A stretch of DNA of 37,200 nucleotides from an uncultured Pelagibacteraceae bacterium (GTDB lineage Bacteria; Pseudomonadota; Alphaproteobacteria; Pelagibacterales; Pelagibacteraceae): assembly GCA_902633185.1 (NCBI GenBank), contig CACPFN010000011.1, forward strand, positions 1-37,200, read 5' to 3'. Positions within the stretch are counted from its first letter, which is position 1; each line of letters begins with the position of its first letter. The position numbers were made by a program, and so were the translations under genes. Below, in pieces: positions 25,194 to 32,800 of the stretch. Under the pieces are notes generated by a model. It was not told the origin of the DNA, searched no databases, and worked only from the letters and a program-made list of their open reading frames with translations.

Positions 25194-25205
25194 TATAAAG
25201 TTTAC

Positions 25206-25367
25206 ATGGACAAAAATACTATAAAAAACATTGAAACTAGTTCTCAAACTACAAATCACCAAGAGCACCAGGAGCATAGAAGCAGAGGGGTTTATTTAAG
25301 AGATGACCACTGCGATTGGGGATCAAGTGGAATGAATGAGTTTACAGAAGAATATAACGAAAAGTAA
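25206..25367 (+). CDS. 53-codon ORF between the operator array and aceA
   Basis: The ATG at 25206 opens a frame of 53 codons ending TAA at 25365-25367. The N-terminal half is polar (many Thr, Gln, His; [12 protein letters not shown]). The C-terminal half, [20 protein letters not shown], looks like structured, conserved-type sequence with one Cys, two Trp/Tyr and clustered acids. The start lies 6 bases after TATAAA and lacks a Shine-Dalgarno, so it may be translated from a leaderless mRNA. aceA follows 26 bases later with its own strong Shine-Dalgarno. It could be a real small protein co-expressed with isocitrate lyase, a leader peptide, or a chance ORF. No known family was recognised. Confidence 0.5.
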   Translation: MDKNTIKNIETSSQTTNHQEHQEHRSRGVYLRDDHCDWGSSGMNEFTEEYNEK

Positions 25368-25393
25368 AAAGAATTAGTTTTAAAGGAGGAATA

Positions 25394-26668
25394 ATGTCAG
25401 CCGAGAAAATCTCGTACGAGTTGAAAAGATTTGCAGGAATACAAAGGGATTATAAGCCAGAAGAAGTAGAAAGGTTAAGAGGATCCATTAAAATTGAGTA
25501 TTCAATGTGTAAACAGCAATCTCAAAAGCTCTGGAGATTGTTAAATACAGAGCCATATGTAAACACACTTGGATCTTTGTCGGGAAACCAAGCCGTTCAA
25601 CATGCTAAAGCAGGTTTAAAAGCGATTTATCTAAGTGGTTGGCAAGTTGCAGCAGACGCAAACAGTGCTGGTGAAATGTATCCTGATCAATCTTTATATC
25701 CTTACGACAGTGCACCTAAATTAGTTGAGTCAATGAATAATTCTTTAATTAGAGCCGATCAAATTCAGCATATGGAAATAGCAGATGGAGATATGAATAG
25801 TAGCGAAAGAACCGACTACATGTTACCAATTATTGCAGATGGCGAGGCAGGATTTGGTGGACCGTTAAATGTATTTGAGCTAACAAAAAAATTTATAAAA
25901 GCTGGCGCAGCCGGAGTTCATTTTGAAGACCAACTAGCTAGTGAAAAAAAATGTGGACATATGGGTGGTAAGGTACTTGTTCCTACTGGAACCATGGTCC
26001 GAAATCTAAAAGCAGCAAGATTGGCAGCTGATATTGCCGACGTTCCTCTCATTATTCTTGCAAGAACAGATGCCAACGCTGCGAAATTAATAACAAACGA
26101 TTTTGATGAAAATGACAAACCGTTTTTAACAGGAGAAAGATCACCTGAAGGCTTTTATTATGTAAAAGATGGTATTGATCAAGCAATCTCAAGAGGGTTA
26201 GCTTATGCACCTTACGCGGATTTAATATGGTGTGAAACTGCAACACCTAATTTAGAAGAAGCAAAAAAATTTGCTGATGCAATACATGCAAAATTTCCTG
26301 GCAAGATGTTAGCTTATAATTGTTCTCCATCATTTAATTGGAAGAAACATTTATCTGATGATGACATTGCTACATTTCAAACTAAAATCGGGATGATGGG
26401 GTATAAATTTCAATTTATAACTTTAGCAGGTTTCCATACGCAAAATATTGCAATTTTCGAGCTTGCAGAGAAATATAAAAAGGAAGGTATGACTGCTTAC
26501 TCTAGAATACAACAAAATGAATTTGCTAGAGAAAAAGATGGATATACCAGTGTTAAACATCAAAGAGAAGTTGGAACTTCTTATTTTGATGCAGTTTCCA
26601 ATACAATAAGTTCTGGAAAGAGCTCCACAACAGCAATGGAAGGCTCAACAGAATCTGAGCAATTTTAA
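25394..26668 (+). CDS. aceA: Isocitrate lyase
   Basis: Cleaves isocitrate to glyoxylate and succinate, the first step of the glyoxylate shunt, needed for growth on acetate, fatty acids or other C2 units. The 424-aa length matches the bacterial Icl family. The catalytic signature KKCGH is at 185-189 (Cys187), preceded by [34 protein letters not shown]. Further blocks are [15 protein letters not shown] and [11 protein letters not shown]. The strong Shine-Dalgarno AAGGAGG sits just upstream of the ATG. The upstream region holds the boxes expected for the divergent ScfR/RamB-like regulator. Malate synthase is not in the window. The stop interlocks with the convergent TerB/J-domain gene (TTAA). 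Confidence 0.97.
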   Translation: MSAEKISYELKRFAGIQRDYKPEEVERLRGSIKIEYSMCKQQSQKLWRLLNTEPYVNTLGSLSGNQAVQHAKAGLKAIYLSGWQVAADANSAGEMYPDQSLYPYDSAPKLVESMNNSLIRADQIQHMEIADGDMNSSERTDYMLPIIADGEAGFGGPLNVFELTKKFIKAGAAGVHFEDQLASEKKCGHMGGKVLVPTGTMVRNLKAARLAADIADVPLIILARTDANAAKLITNDFDENDKPFLTGERSPEGFYYVKDGIDQAISRGLAYAPYADLIWCETATPNLEEAKKFADAIHAKFPGKMLAYNCSPSFNWKKHLSDDDIATFQTKIGMMGYKFQFITLAGFHTQNIAIFELAEKYKKEGMTAYSRIQQNEFAREKDGYTSVKHQREVGTSYFDAVSNTISSGKSSTTAMEGSTESEQF

Positions 26669-27384
26669 TTACTCTTTAGCTTTTGGATTTGATTCCAGGC
26701 TGAATTAATAGCTCTCATTTTCTTTTTACTTTCCTCAATAACTTCCTGAGGAACTCCTTTACTTAGAAGTAAGTCAGGATGATGTTCTTTACTTAATTTT
26801 AAATATCTTTTTCTAATATCTGTAAGATTATCATCAGGTTTGCTCTCTAATACCACATATGGATTGAGTTTATCTGATGATTTCCTACCCTCAACTATTC
26901 CATTGAACTGGGCATCACTAAGACCAAATAGTTGAGAAACATGTTGTATCATTCTAAATTCTTGATCACTTATATTTCCATCAGCTTCTGCAATATAAAA
27001 TAATATATTAATGACTTCTTCCAACACATTTATATTTCTCTGATAGATCTGAGCTATTTGTTTTGCATATTGTTCGTAACCAGTGCTTTCTTCTTTAGCT
27101 TTATTAAAAATTTTTCCAACTTGATCTAATTCATGTTCTGGAATTTTGAGTTTATCTTTTACCGCTATTAGTTCCTCTCTACTAACCTGACCGTCTGCTT
27201 TACTCAGTTTAGCTGATAAAACTATAAGAGCTAATGCAAAAACTTGTTGAGGTTGTGCAAAAGATTTAAATGATGATCTTGATCTTGATACTTTTCCACC
27301 AATTAAGGAACCTAATAGCATCCCAAACGGTCCTCCTAAAGAAAAACCGATCATCCCACCAATTAAACTTCCCCAGATAGACAT
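26665..27384 (-). CDS. TerB/J-domain protein (DjlA-like)
   Basis: A 239-aa co-chaperone-like protein. Residues 1-35 form a Gly-rich hydrophobic segment ([20 protein letters not shown]) that may insert in the membrane. A TerB-like helical domain follows at about 48-160, with two acidic loops ([11 protein letters not shown] and [11 protein letters not shown]). The C-terminal J-domain, starting [21 protein letters not shown], has HPD at 202-204 (KEHHPDLL). This order matches DjlA, which stimulates DnaK ATPase at the inner membrane. It is the second J-domain protein of the window besides 18332-18841. It converges on aceA with a 4-base stop overlap. Confidence 0.85.
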   Translation of the reverse strand: MSIWGSLIGGMIGFSLGGPFGMLLGSLIGGKVSRSRSSFKSFAQPQQVFALALIVLSAKLSKADGQVSREELIAVKDKLKIPEHELDQVGKIFNKAKEESTGYEQYAKQIAQIYQRNINVLEEVINILFYIAEADGNISDQEFRMIQHVSQLFGLSDAQFNGIVEGRKSSDKLNPYVVLESKPDDNLTDIRKRYLKLSKEHHPDLLLSKGVPQEVIEESKKKMRAINSAWNQIQKLKSN

Positions 27385-27416
27385 ATAAAAAAAATTTAAT
27401 ATAATTTAATATATTT

Positions 27417-27710
27417 ATGTTCTCAACTTTTTTAGCTTTAACATTTTTATTTTTAATGTTTATGTGGTCATTGGCCTGGGTAAATTATTACAATAAACTA
27501 GATAAAAGATTTGGTTCGTCTTTATGGAGATGGAGTTATGATTATCCAGTGCCAGGTGATAGAGACATTTCTTTTCTTGATGATAAAAAATTTGTTATTT
27601 TAAGAAGAAAGAGAAACAGAGCAGTTACAGTTATGTATTTTATTTTATTTTTCTCTTTTTTTATATTTTTATCTTTTGTAACCCAGATTTTATACGCTAT
27701 TCAACATTAG
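27417..27710 (+). CDS. Small hypothetical membrane protein, two helices
   Basis: A 97-aa protein of unknown family. Hydrophobic segments are at about 2-23 (FSTFLALTFLFLMFMWSLAW) and 73-94 (VMYFILFFSFFIFLSFVTQILY). They flank a polar loop with many aromatic residues (RFGSSLWRWSYDYPVPGDRDIS) and a basic RRKRNR patch before the second helix. By the positive-inside rule the loop's basic end is probably cytoplasmic. It is divergent from the TerB/J-domain gene with 32 bases between. The stop interlocks (TTAG) with the convergent DCC-family gene. No function can be inferred. Confidence 0.65.
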   Translation: MFSTFLALTFLFLMFMWSLAWVNYYNKLDKRFGSSLWRWSYDYPVPGDRDISFLDDKKFVILRRKRNRAVTVMYFILFFSFFIFLSFVTQILYAIQH

Positions 27711-28051
27711 TTTAGTTGGTGTTTATTTTTTAAATACAAAAAGAACGCTACAATTTCATATCCAACATAAAATAACTGGTAAATGACAGGGAGTTTAAAA
27801 AATTTATAAAGAAAATTGTATTTTGGAATACTTTTCCAAATAAGTAAAAAAGCATCAATACCCACATAGATTTTTCCATCTTGTTCTACATGAAGTCTTC
27901 TTAGAAGCTCTTTATCAGTTTTTTTTGTTTCTAATTCAGCATTTTTATTTTTAGTTATGTCTATCCAATTCAAATTTTCTATGTTTTCTTTCTTATAAAT
28001 ATTAATTTCTGCTCTGCAGATTTTGCATGAATTGTTAAAAAAAACCTTCAT
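27707..28051 (-). CDS. DCC-family (DUF393) thiol-disulfide oxidoreductase-like protein
   Basis: A 114-aa protein with an N-terminal thioredoxin-like CxxC motif at Cys9-Cys12 (FFNNSCKICRAEINIYKK). It continues with LNWIDITKNKNAEL, LLRRLHVEQDGKIYVGIDAFLLIWKSIP and a hydrophobic C-terminal third. These are the landmarks of the DCC family (usually DGxCxxC; here NNSCKIC). A redox role is predicted by family, but the substrate is unknown. It converges on the small membrane-protein gene with a 4-base stop overlap, and is divergent from tldD across 85 bases. Confidence 0.75.
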   Translation of the reverse strand: MKVFFNNSCKICRAEINIYKKENIENLNWIDITKNKNAELETKKTDKELLRRLHVEQDGKIYVGIDAFLLIWKSIPKYNFLYKFFKLPVIYQLFYVGYEIVAFFLYLKNKHQLN

Positions 28052-28136
28052 AATTAAACTATATTTGAATATTTTATTTTTACAAATGTGCCAAATAAGC
28101 AGTTGATATATTAATAATCACTACTACATTCTTCAA

Positions 28137-29549
28137 ATGTCAAATTTCTTTGAAGAAACAGATATAGATACATCACAAGCTGAAGCAATTGTTACTGAAA
28201 CCTTAAAAAATTGTGATGACGGAGAATTATATTTAGAAAATCATAAATCTGAGTCTATTGTTTTAGATGATAATAAAATAAAGAGTTCAACTTATAACTC
28301 TGATCAAGGATATGGTTTCAGAGCTGTGACAGGAGAAGTTGTTGCCTACTCTCATTCCAATGATATTTCAAAGGAATCATTAAGAAAATCAAGTGATAAT
28401 TTAAAAGATACTTTAAAGTCAAAAAAAGGAACCTATAATCATGAAATTCCTAAAACTAACAGCAAATATTATGAAAATATTAATCCTATTGAAAGCAAGA
28501 CTTTCGACTCAAAGATAGATTTGCTGAACAGTGTTAATAATTATTTAAGATCAAAAGGCTCAATTGTAAATCAAGTAACTGCAAATTTTTTAGGTGAACA
28601 TAAATCAATAGAAATTATTAGGTCTGATAATCAAGTTTTGAAAGATGATAGACCATTAGTGAGATTCAACGTTTCCGTCGTATTAGAGAAAGATGGAAAA
28701 AAAGAAACAGGTGTTTATGGGGTTGGAGGAAGACAAAGTTATGATGATTATCTAAAAGATGGAAGCTGGAAAGATGTTTGTGATGAAGCTTTTAGAATCG
28801 CAAATGTGAATTTAGAAAGCAAACCAGCACCAGCAGGAGAAATGAAAGTTGTTTTAGGTCCTGGATGGCCGGCAATTTTAATTCACGAAGCAATCGGCCA
28901 TGGTCTTGAGGGAGATTTCAATAGAAAAAAAACTTCAGCTTTTCATAATTTAATGGGGCAACAAGTAGCTAGCGAAGGAGTTACGATTGTAGATGACGGC
29001 ACCTTACATCAAAGAAGAGGAAGTTTAACGATAGATGATGAAGGAACGCCTACTGAAAATACAGTTTTAATAGAAAATGGAATTTTAAAAAACTATATGC
29101 AAGACCGTTTAAACGCTCGTTTGATGGGAACTAAGTCAACTGGTAGTGGAAGAAGAGAAAGTTATAAACATGTGGTTTTACCAAGAATGAGAAATACAAT
29201 GATGTTGTCAGGTAAATATTCGCAAGATGAAATGATTAGTTCAGTTGATAAAGGTATTTTTGCTGTAAGTTTTGGGGGAGGGCAAGTAGACATAACTTCA
29301 GGAAAATTTGTCTTCAACTGCACAGAAGCATATGAAATTAATAATGGTAAAATTGCATCACCAATCAAAGGTGCTACATTAATTGGAGATGGACCATCAA
29401 TTTTAAAAGAAGTTTCATTAGTGGGTAATGATATGAAATTAGATCCAGGTATTGGAACATGCGGGAAAGCTGGACAAGGTGTTCCAGTAGGAGTAGCTCA
29501 GCCATCAATTCTTATAAATAAGATGACTGTTGGTGGAACAAAACTTTAA
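28137..29549 (+). CDS. tldD: Metalloprotease TldD
   Basis: Catalytic subunit of the TldD/TldE heterodimeric zinc protease, which degrades unfolded or modified peptides and matures some peptide natural products. The 470-aa product carries the zinc-binding HEAIGH motif at residues 250-255, in ILIHEAIGHGLEGDFNRK. The C-terminal blocks SFGGGQVDITSGKFVFNCTEAYEI and GTCGKAGQGVPVGVAQPS are characteristic. The gene for the partner TldE starts 5 bases after its stop, indicating an operon. No modified-peptide biosynthesis gene is visible nearby, so a housekeeping proteolytic role is more likely. Confidence 0.95.
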   Translation: MSNFFEETDIDTSQAEAIVTETLKNCDDGELYLENHKSESIVLDDNKIKSSTYNSDQGYGFRAVTGEVVAYSHSNDISKESLRKSSDNLKDTLKSKKGTYNHEIPKTNSKYYENINPIESKTFDSKIDLLNSVNNYLRSKGSIVNQVTANFLGEHKSIEIIRSDNQVLKDDRPLVRFNVSVVLEKDGKKETGVYGVGGRQSYDDYLKDGSWKDVCDEAFRIANVNLESKPAPAGEMKVVLGPGWPAILIHEAIGHGLEGDFNRKKTSAFHNLMGQQVASEGVTIVDDGTLHQRRGSLTIDDEGTPTENTVLIENGILKNYMQDRLNARLMGTKSTGSGRRESYKHVVLPRMRNTMMLSGKYSQDEMISSVDKGIFAVSFGGGQVDITSGKFVFNCTEAYEINNGKIASPIKGATLIGDGPSILKEVSLVGNDMKLDPGIGTCGKAGQGVPVGVAQPSILINKMTVGGTKL

Positions 29550-29554
29550 TCTAA

Positions 29555-30871
29555 ATGATAAGGGATCAGGAATTTTTAAAAGATATAGCGTCTTATTGTA
29601 TCGAAAACTCTAAAAAACTAGGAGCCACAGATGTTGGTGTAAAAGTAATTCACTCTGTCTCAGAAAATGTTAGTTTTAGAAACAAAAAATTAGACGAGTC
29701 AAACAGAGCAGATAGTTTTGCTGTCAATTTAACTACTTATATAGAGAAAAAAAAATCAAGCATTAATTCATCAGATTTATCTAAATCAAACTTAGAAAAA
29801 CTAATAGAACGTTGTATTGATGCTACAAAAATCACTCCATCAGATGAAAATAATTCGTTACCAGATAAAGATTTAATGTCTAAAGAGATAAGAGACCTTA
29901 ATCTCTATGATGAAACACATTATCCAAATGACAAAAAGATTGAGTTTTTAAAAAAAGTTGAAGAGACAGCATCAAAGGACGAAAAAATAGTTAATACTGA
30001 AGCTGGTTTTACCGAAAATAAAACAAATTTTATACTCGCAAACAGCAATGGTTTTTTAGGTGGATACAAAACCTCAAATTTTTCATCTTCATGTGTAGCT
30101 GTATCAAGAATTAATGGTGCAATGGAAAGAGATTATGAGTTTGGTAGCACAAGATTCTTGCAAGATATGATGAAACCAGACGAAATTGGAAATATAGCTG
30201 CCGATAAAGCAATAAAAAAGTTAGGTCCAAAAAAAATCAAGAGTGAAAAAATTGGTGTTATATTCGATAAAAGAATTTCCAAAGGAATATTAAGTACACT
30301 AGCAAGTGCAATAAGTGCGAGTGCTATTGCAAGAGGAACTTCTTTTTTAAAAGATCAAATCAATTCTGAAGTTTTTCCAAATTCAATTAATATCATCGAT
30401 GATCCAAAAATTGAAAAAGGATTAGGTTCTCAAAATTTTGATAGCGAGGGCGTTGAAACAAATTCTCTGAAACTAGTTGAGAATGGCATTTTAAAAAATT
30501 ATTTAATTGATACTTATTATGGTAAAAAGTTAAATTTAAAATCTAATGGTAGGTCTGGAGGAACAACAAACTTATACTTTGAAAACGGTACCTTAAGTTT
30601 TAAGGATTTGCTAAATTCAGAAAAGAAGTTTCTATACATAACAGAGACTATAGGCCATGGAGGCAATATTATTACAGGAGATTACTCAGTTGGAGCGTCA
30701 GGATTTATGGTTGAGGATGGAGAATTAACTTACCCAGTAAGTGAAATAACTATTGCTGGAAATTTTAAGGAAATGTTCAAGAATATTACTTTGGCAAACG
30801 ATCTAGAGATGAAGTACTCTACAAATGCACCTACACTTTTGATTAATCAAATGACAGTAGCGGGAAAATAA
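29555..30871 (+). CDS. pmbA: TldE/PmbA, partner subunit of the TldD protease
   Basis: A 438-aa non-metal-binding paralogue of TldD that completes the heterodimeric protease; in E. coli it is involved in microcin B17 maturation and CcdA decay. Visible family blocks are ENVSFRNKKLDESNRADSFAV near the N-terminus, and DDPKIEKGLGSQNFDSEGVETNSLKLVENGILKNYLIDTYYGKKL. The C-terminal half has ETIGHGGNIITGDYSVGASGFMVEDGEL. The HExxxH motif is absent, as expected for this subunit. The gene abuts the stop of the convergent secreted-protein gene with no bases between. Confidence 0.93.
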   Translation: MIRDQEFLKDIASYCIENSKKLGATDVGVKVIHSVSENVSFRNKKLDESNRADSFAVNLTTYIEKKKSSINSSDLSKSNLEKLIERCIDATKITPSDENNSLPDKDLMSKEIRDLNLYDETHYPNDKKIEFLKKVEETASKDEKIVNTEAGFTENKTNFILANSNGFLGGYKTSNFSSSCVAVSRINGAMERDYEFGSTRFLQDMMKPDEIGNIAADKAIKKLGPKKIKSEKIGVIFDKRISKGILSTLASAISASAIARGTSFLKDQINSEVFPNSINIIDDPKIEKGLGSQNFDSEGVETNSLKLVENGILKNYLIDTYYGKKLNLKSNGRSGGTTNLYFENGTLSFKDLLNSEKKFLYITETIGHGGNIITGDYSVGASGFMVEDGELTYPVSEITIAGNFKEMFKNITLANDLEMKYSTNAPTLLINQMTVAGK

Positions 30872-31549
30872 TTATTGAATTTTTTTTAGTCTATATTCCC
30901 ATAAACCCATTCTCTTATAAGCTATTTTTATAATCAATGCTTTTTTCTTATCATACCATATTTCAAAATTTAATTTTTTATCATCAGGTAGATTTGGGTC
31001 AGTAGAAAATAGTCTAAAATGTTCTACGTCATACTCTTTATTATAAAGTTTAATTTTTTCTTTTCCTAAAAATTCTATGTTTTGTTTTTTTACACTTCCA
31101 GATAATGGACTTATTTGTGTCTCAGTTTGCAAAATTCTATGATTCCACCAATGGCCGATTATATTTTCTTTATCCGCCTCACCCTTATATGATGATCCAT
31201 CAATTATAAACTTCTCTTTTTTTTCATCAAAAATTAAATTTACATATTTCCTCTTATTGTTTTGAAATGTTTCTGAGTTAAATGAAACTAATTGGTCTTC
31301 AATATATTCTTCAGTACTTCTACTATTTATAGAGAATACTGTAACACCCAATAATTTTACTTCAAATTTGGTTCTATTTTTTACAATGAATTTATTTTCT
31401 TCTTTTTTAAATGTAAAAATACTTTCTCCAATTCTTTCATCATCTTTAAAAATTTCCATTTCTATGTTTGAATAATTTTTATAGTGGTCAGTATGTGCTT
31501 GCAAAAAAAGAGGAGATAAAACTAACAATATTATTAAGAATTTTCTCAT
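30872..31549 (-). CDS. Secreted hypothetical protein (DUF6134-like)
   Basis: A 225-aa protein with a signal peptide (RKFLIILLVLSPLFLQAH, cleavage near residue 19). The mature part is beta-rich: FKDDERIGESIFTFKKEENKFIVKNRTKFEVKLLGVTVFSI, then IDGSSYKGEADKENIIGHWWNHRILQTETQISPLSG, then EIWYDKKKALIIKIAYKRMGLWEYRL. This general pattern (periplasmic, a GHWW-type centre, ending on a WYD strand) resembles the DUF6134 group, an assignment made from memory without a search. The role is unknown. Convergent with pmbA. Confidence 0.65.
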   Translation of the reverse strand: MRKFLIILLVLSPLFLQAHTDHYKNYSNIEMEIFKDDERIGESIFTFKKEENKFIVKNRTKFEVKLLGVTVFSINSRSTEEYIEDQLVSFNSETFQNNKRKYVNLIFDEKKEKFIIDGSSYKGEADKENIIGHWWNHRILQTETQISPLSGSVKKQNIEFLGKEKIKLYNKEYDVEHFRLFSTDPNLPDDKKLNFEIWYDKKKALIIKIAYKRMGLWEYRLKKIQ

Positions 31550-31628
31550 TATTTCATATTATTTTAATTAACTTGTTTGAACTTTATATAGAATTTTTAT
31601 GTTTAAAAGATAAATAGTCTTAAGAATT

Positions 31629-32276
31629 ATGTTTTTGACCATTAAAAATATCCCCTCAAAATCTTGGAGCTCAAAAAAACCTTTAAATTTAAAACCTAAA
31701 TTTACAACTTTTTTACTTTTATGTGTTGGTTTATCTTTGTTTGGGTTGGGAGAGGGTCTTTTACTAGTTTCTACTACTGGTAATTCTCCATGGTCTGTTC
31801 TTGCAGAAGGGTTATCAAACATATTAAATATTTCGATCGGATTATCTACATTCATAATAAGTATTATTGTTTTAGGGTTTTGGTTTCCACTAAAGCAAAA
31901 ACCAGGAATTGGTACAATTCTAAATATTTTAATTATAGCAGCGATAATTGATTTGACACTTTTTCTTTTTGATCCTCCTTTAGCTACTTTTTCAAAATAT
32001 ATTCTTGCTGTATTTTCTGTTTTGCTTGTCGGTCTAGGAAGTGGGATATACTTAATTGCAAATTTAGGTCCTGGTCCTAGAGATGGATTGATGACAGGTC
32101 TAACAAAAAAAACTCAACTTCCTATTGCTTTAATTCGAGCTACTTTGGAAATTTCAGCTGTTATATCTGGTTGGTATTTGGGAGGAACTGTTGGTTTGGG
32201 CACTATAATATTTGCATTTGGAATAGGTCCCGCTGTAGCTTTAGGAATTTATATTGTGGATAAAGTTACTAAGTAA
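31629..32276 (+). CDS. YczE/YitT-type integral membrane protein
   Basis: A 215-aa protein with five or six hydrophobic helices after a basic N-terminal segment. The motif LFGLGEGLLLVSTTGNSPWSVLAEGLSNI near the first helix and LGSGIYLIANLGPGPRDGLMTGLTKKTQLPIALIRATLEI form an internal repeat typical of YczE-like proteins (the G-x-GPxDxL element). GTVGLGTIIFAFGIGPAVALG follows near the C-terminus. Its biochemical activity is not established. No Shine-Dalgarno is evident; the ATG at 31629 is the first in frame. The next plus-strand gene starts 60 bases later. Confidence 0.75.
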   Translation: MFLTIKNIPSKSWSSKKPLNLKPKFTTFLLLCVGLSLFGLGEGLLLVSTTGNSPWSVLAEGLSNILNISIGLSTFIISIIVLGFWFPLKQKPGIGTILNILIIAAIIDLTLFLFDPPLATFSKYILAVFSVLLVGLGSGIYLIANLGPGPRDGLMTGLTKKTQLPIALIRATLEISAVISGWYLGGTVGLGTIIFAFGIGPAVALGIYIVDKVTK

Positions 32277-32336
32277 ATGTTTTTAATGGACAATTAGTCG
32301 ATTGTTAATATTGAATAAAAATTGTAAATATAAATT

Positions 32337-32792
32337 ATGTCTATAAAAAATTGGATGAAAGAATCGGCAAATATACTATTTGACGATAGTAAAAATGATT
32401 TAAGAGCACTTCCAAAAACTGTGAGACTACAAATATTATTAGTTTTAAGTTTTATATGGACAACAGTATTTAGTTTATACGTATTTTCATATGCCACTTT
32501 TGCATTTGGTTGGGCAGGGACATATGTTGCTCATATAGGTTTAATATTTGCTGTTTATTATACGTTTAAACAATTTCATAGAGCTGAAGCAAAAGCTGTT
32601 AGTGTTTTTAAGACAAAAAATTTTGATCCATTTAAAATCATGACAATTGTTTTTGTTATAGTTTTTATTTTTGTTTTTTCTAAAGGTATTGAAGTATTGA
32701 CAAGAACAAACTCTTACTCGATTCCATATGACGGACCTAGTAAATCAGCGTTTGAAAAGTGGCTGCCATTTACCAAAAATAAATCTGAATAA
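32337..32792 (+). CDS. Hypothetical membrane protein, three hydrophobic segments
   Basis: A 151-aa protein of unrecognised family. A polar N-terminus (IKNWMKESANILFDDSKNDL) precedes hydrophobic segments at about 32-51 and 56-73. A basic linker with FKQFHRAEAKAV follows, then a third helix at about 98-116 (IMTIVFVIVFIFVFSKGIEV). The C-terminal tail ends PSKSAFEKWLPFTKNKSE. The N-terminal and C-terminal ends are probably on opposite sides of the membrane. It follows the YczE-type gene on the same strand and converges on typA with 8 bases between stops. No function can be inferred. Confidence 0.6.
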   Translation: MSIKNWMKESANILFDDSKNDLRALPKTVRLQILLVLSFIWTTVFSLYVFSYATFAFGWAGTYVAHIGLIFAVYYTFKQFHRAEAKAVSVFKTKNFDPFKIMTIVFVIVFIFVFSKGIEVLTRTNSYSIPYDGPSKSAFEKWLPFTKNKSE

Positions 32793-32800
32793 TAATTTTT

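Noticed and set aside
25206-25393. Glycine riboswitch or other known SAR11-type riboswitch in front of aceA.
   Set aside because: No recognisable aptamer pattern or hairpin set was seen; the stretch reads better as a small ORF.
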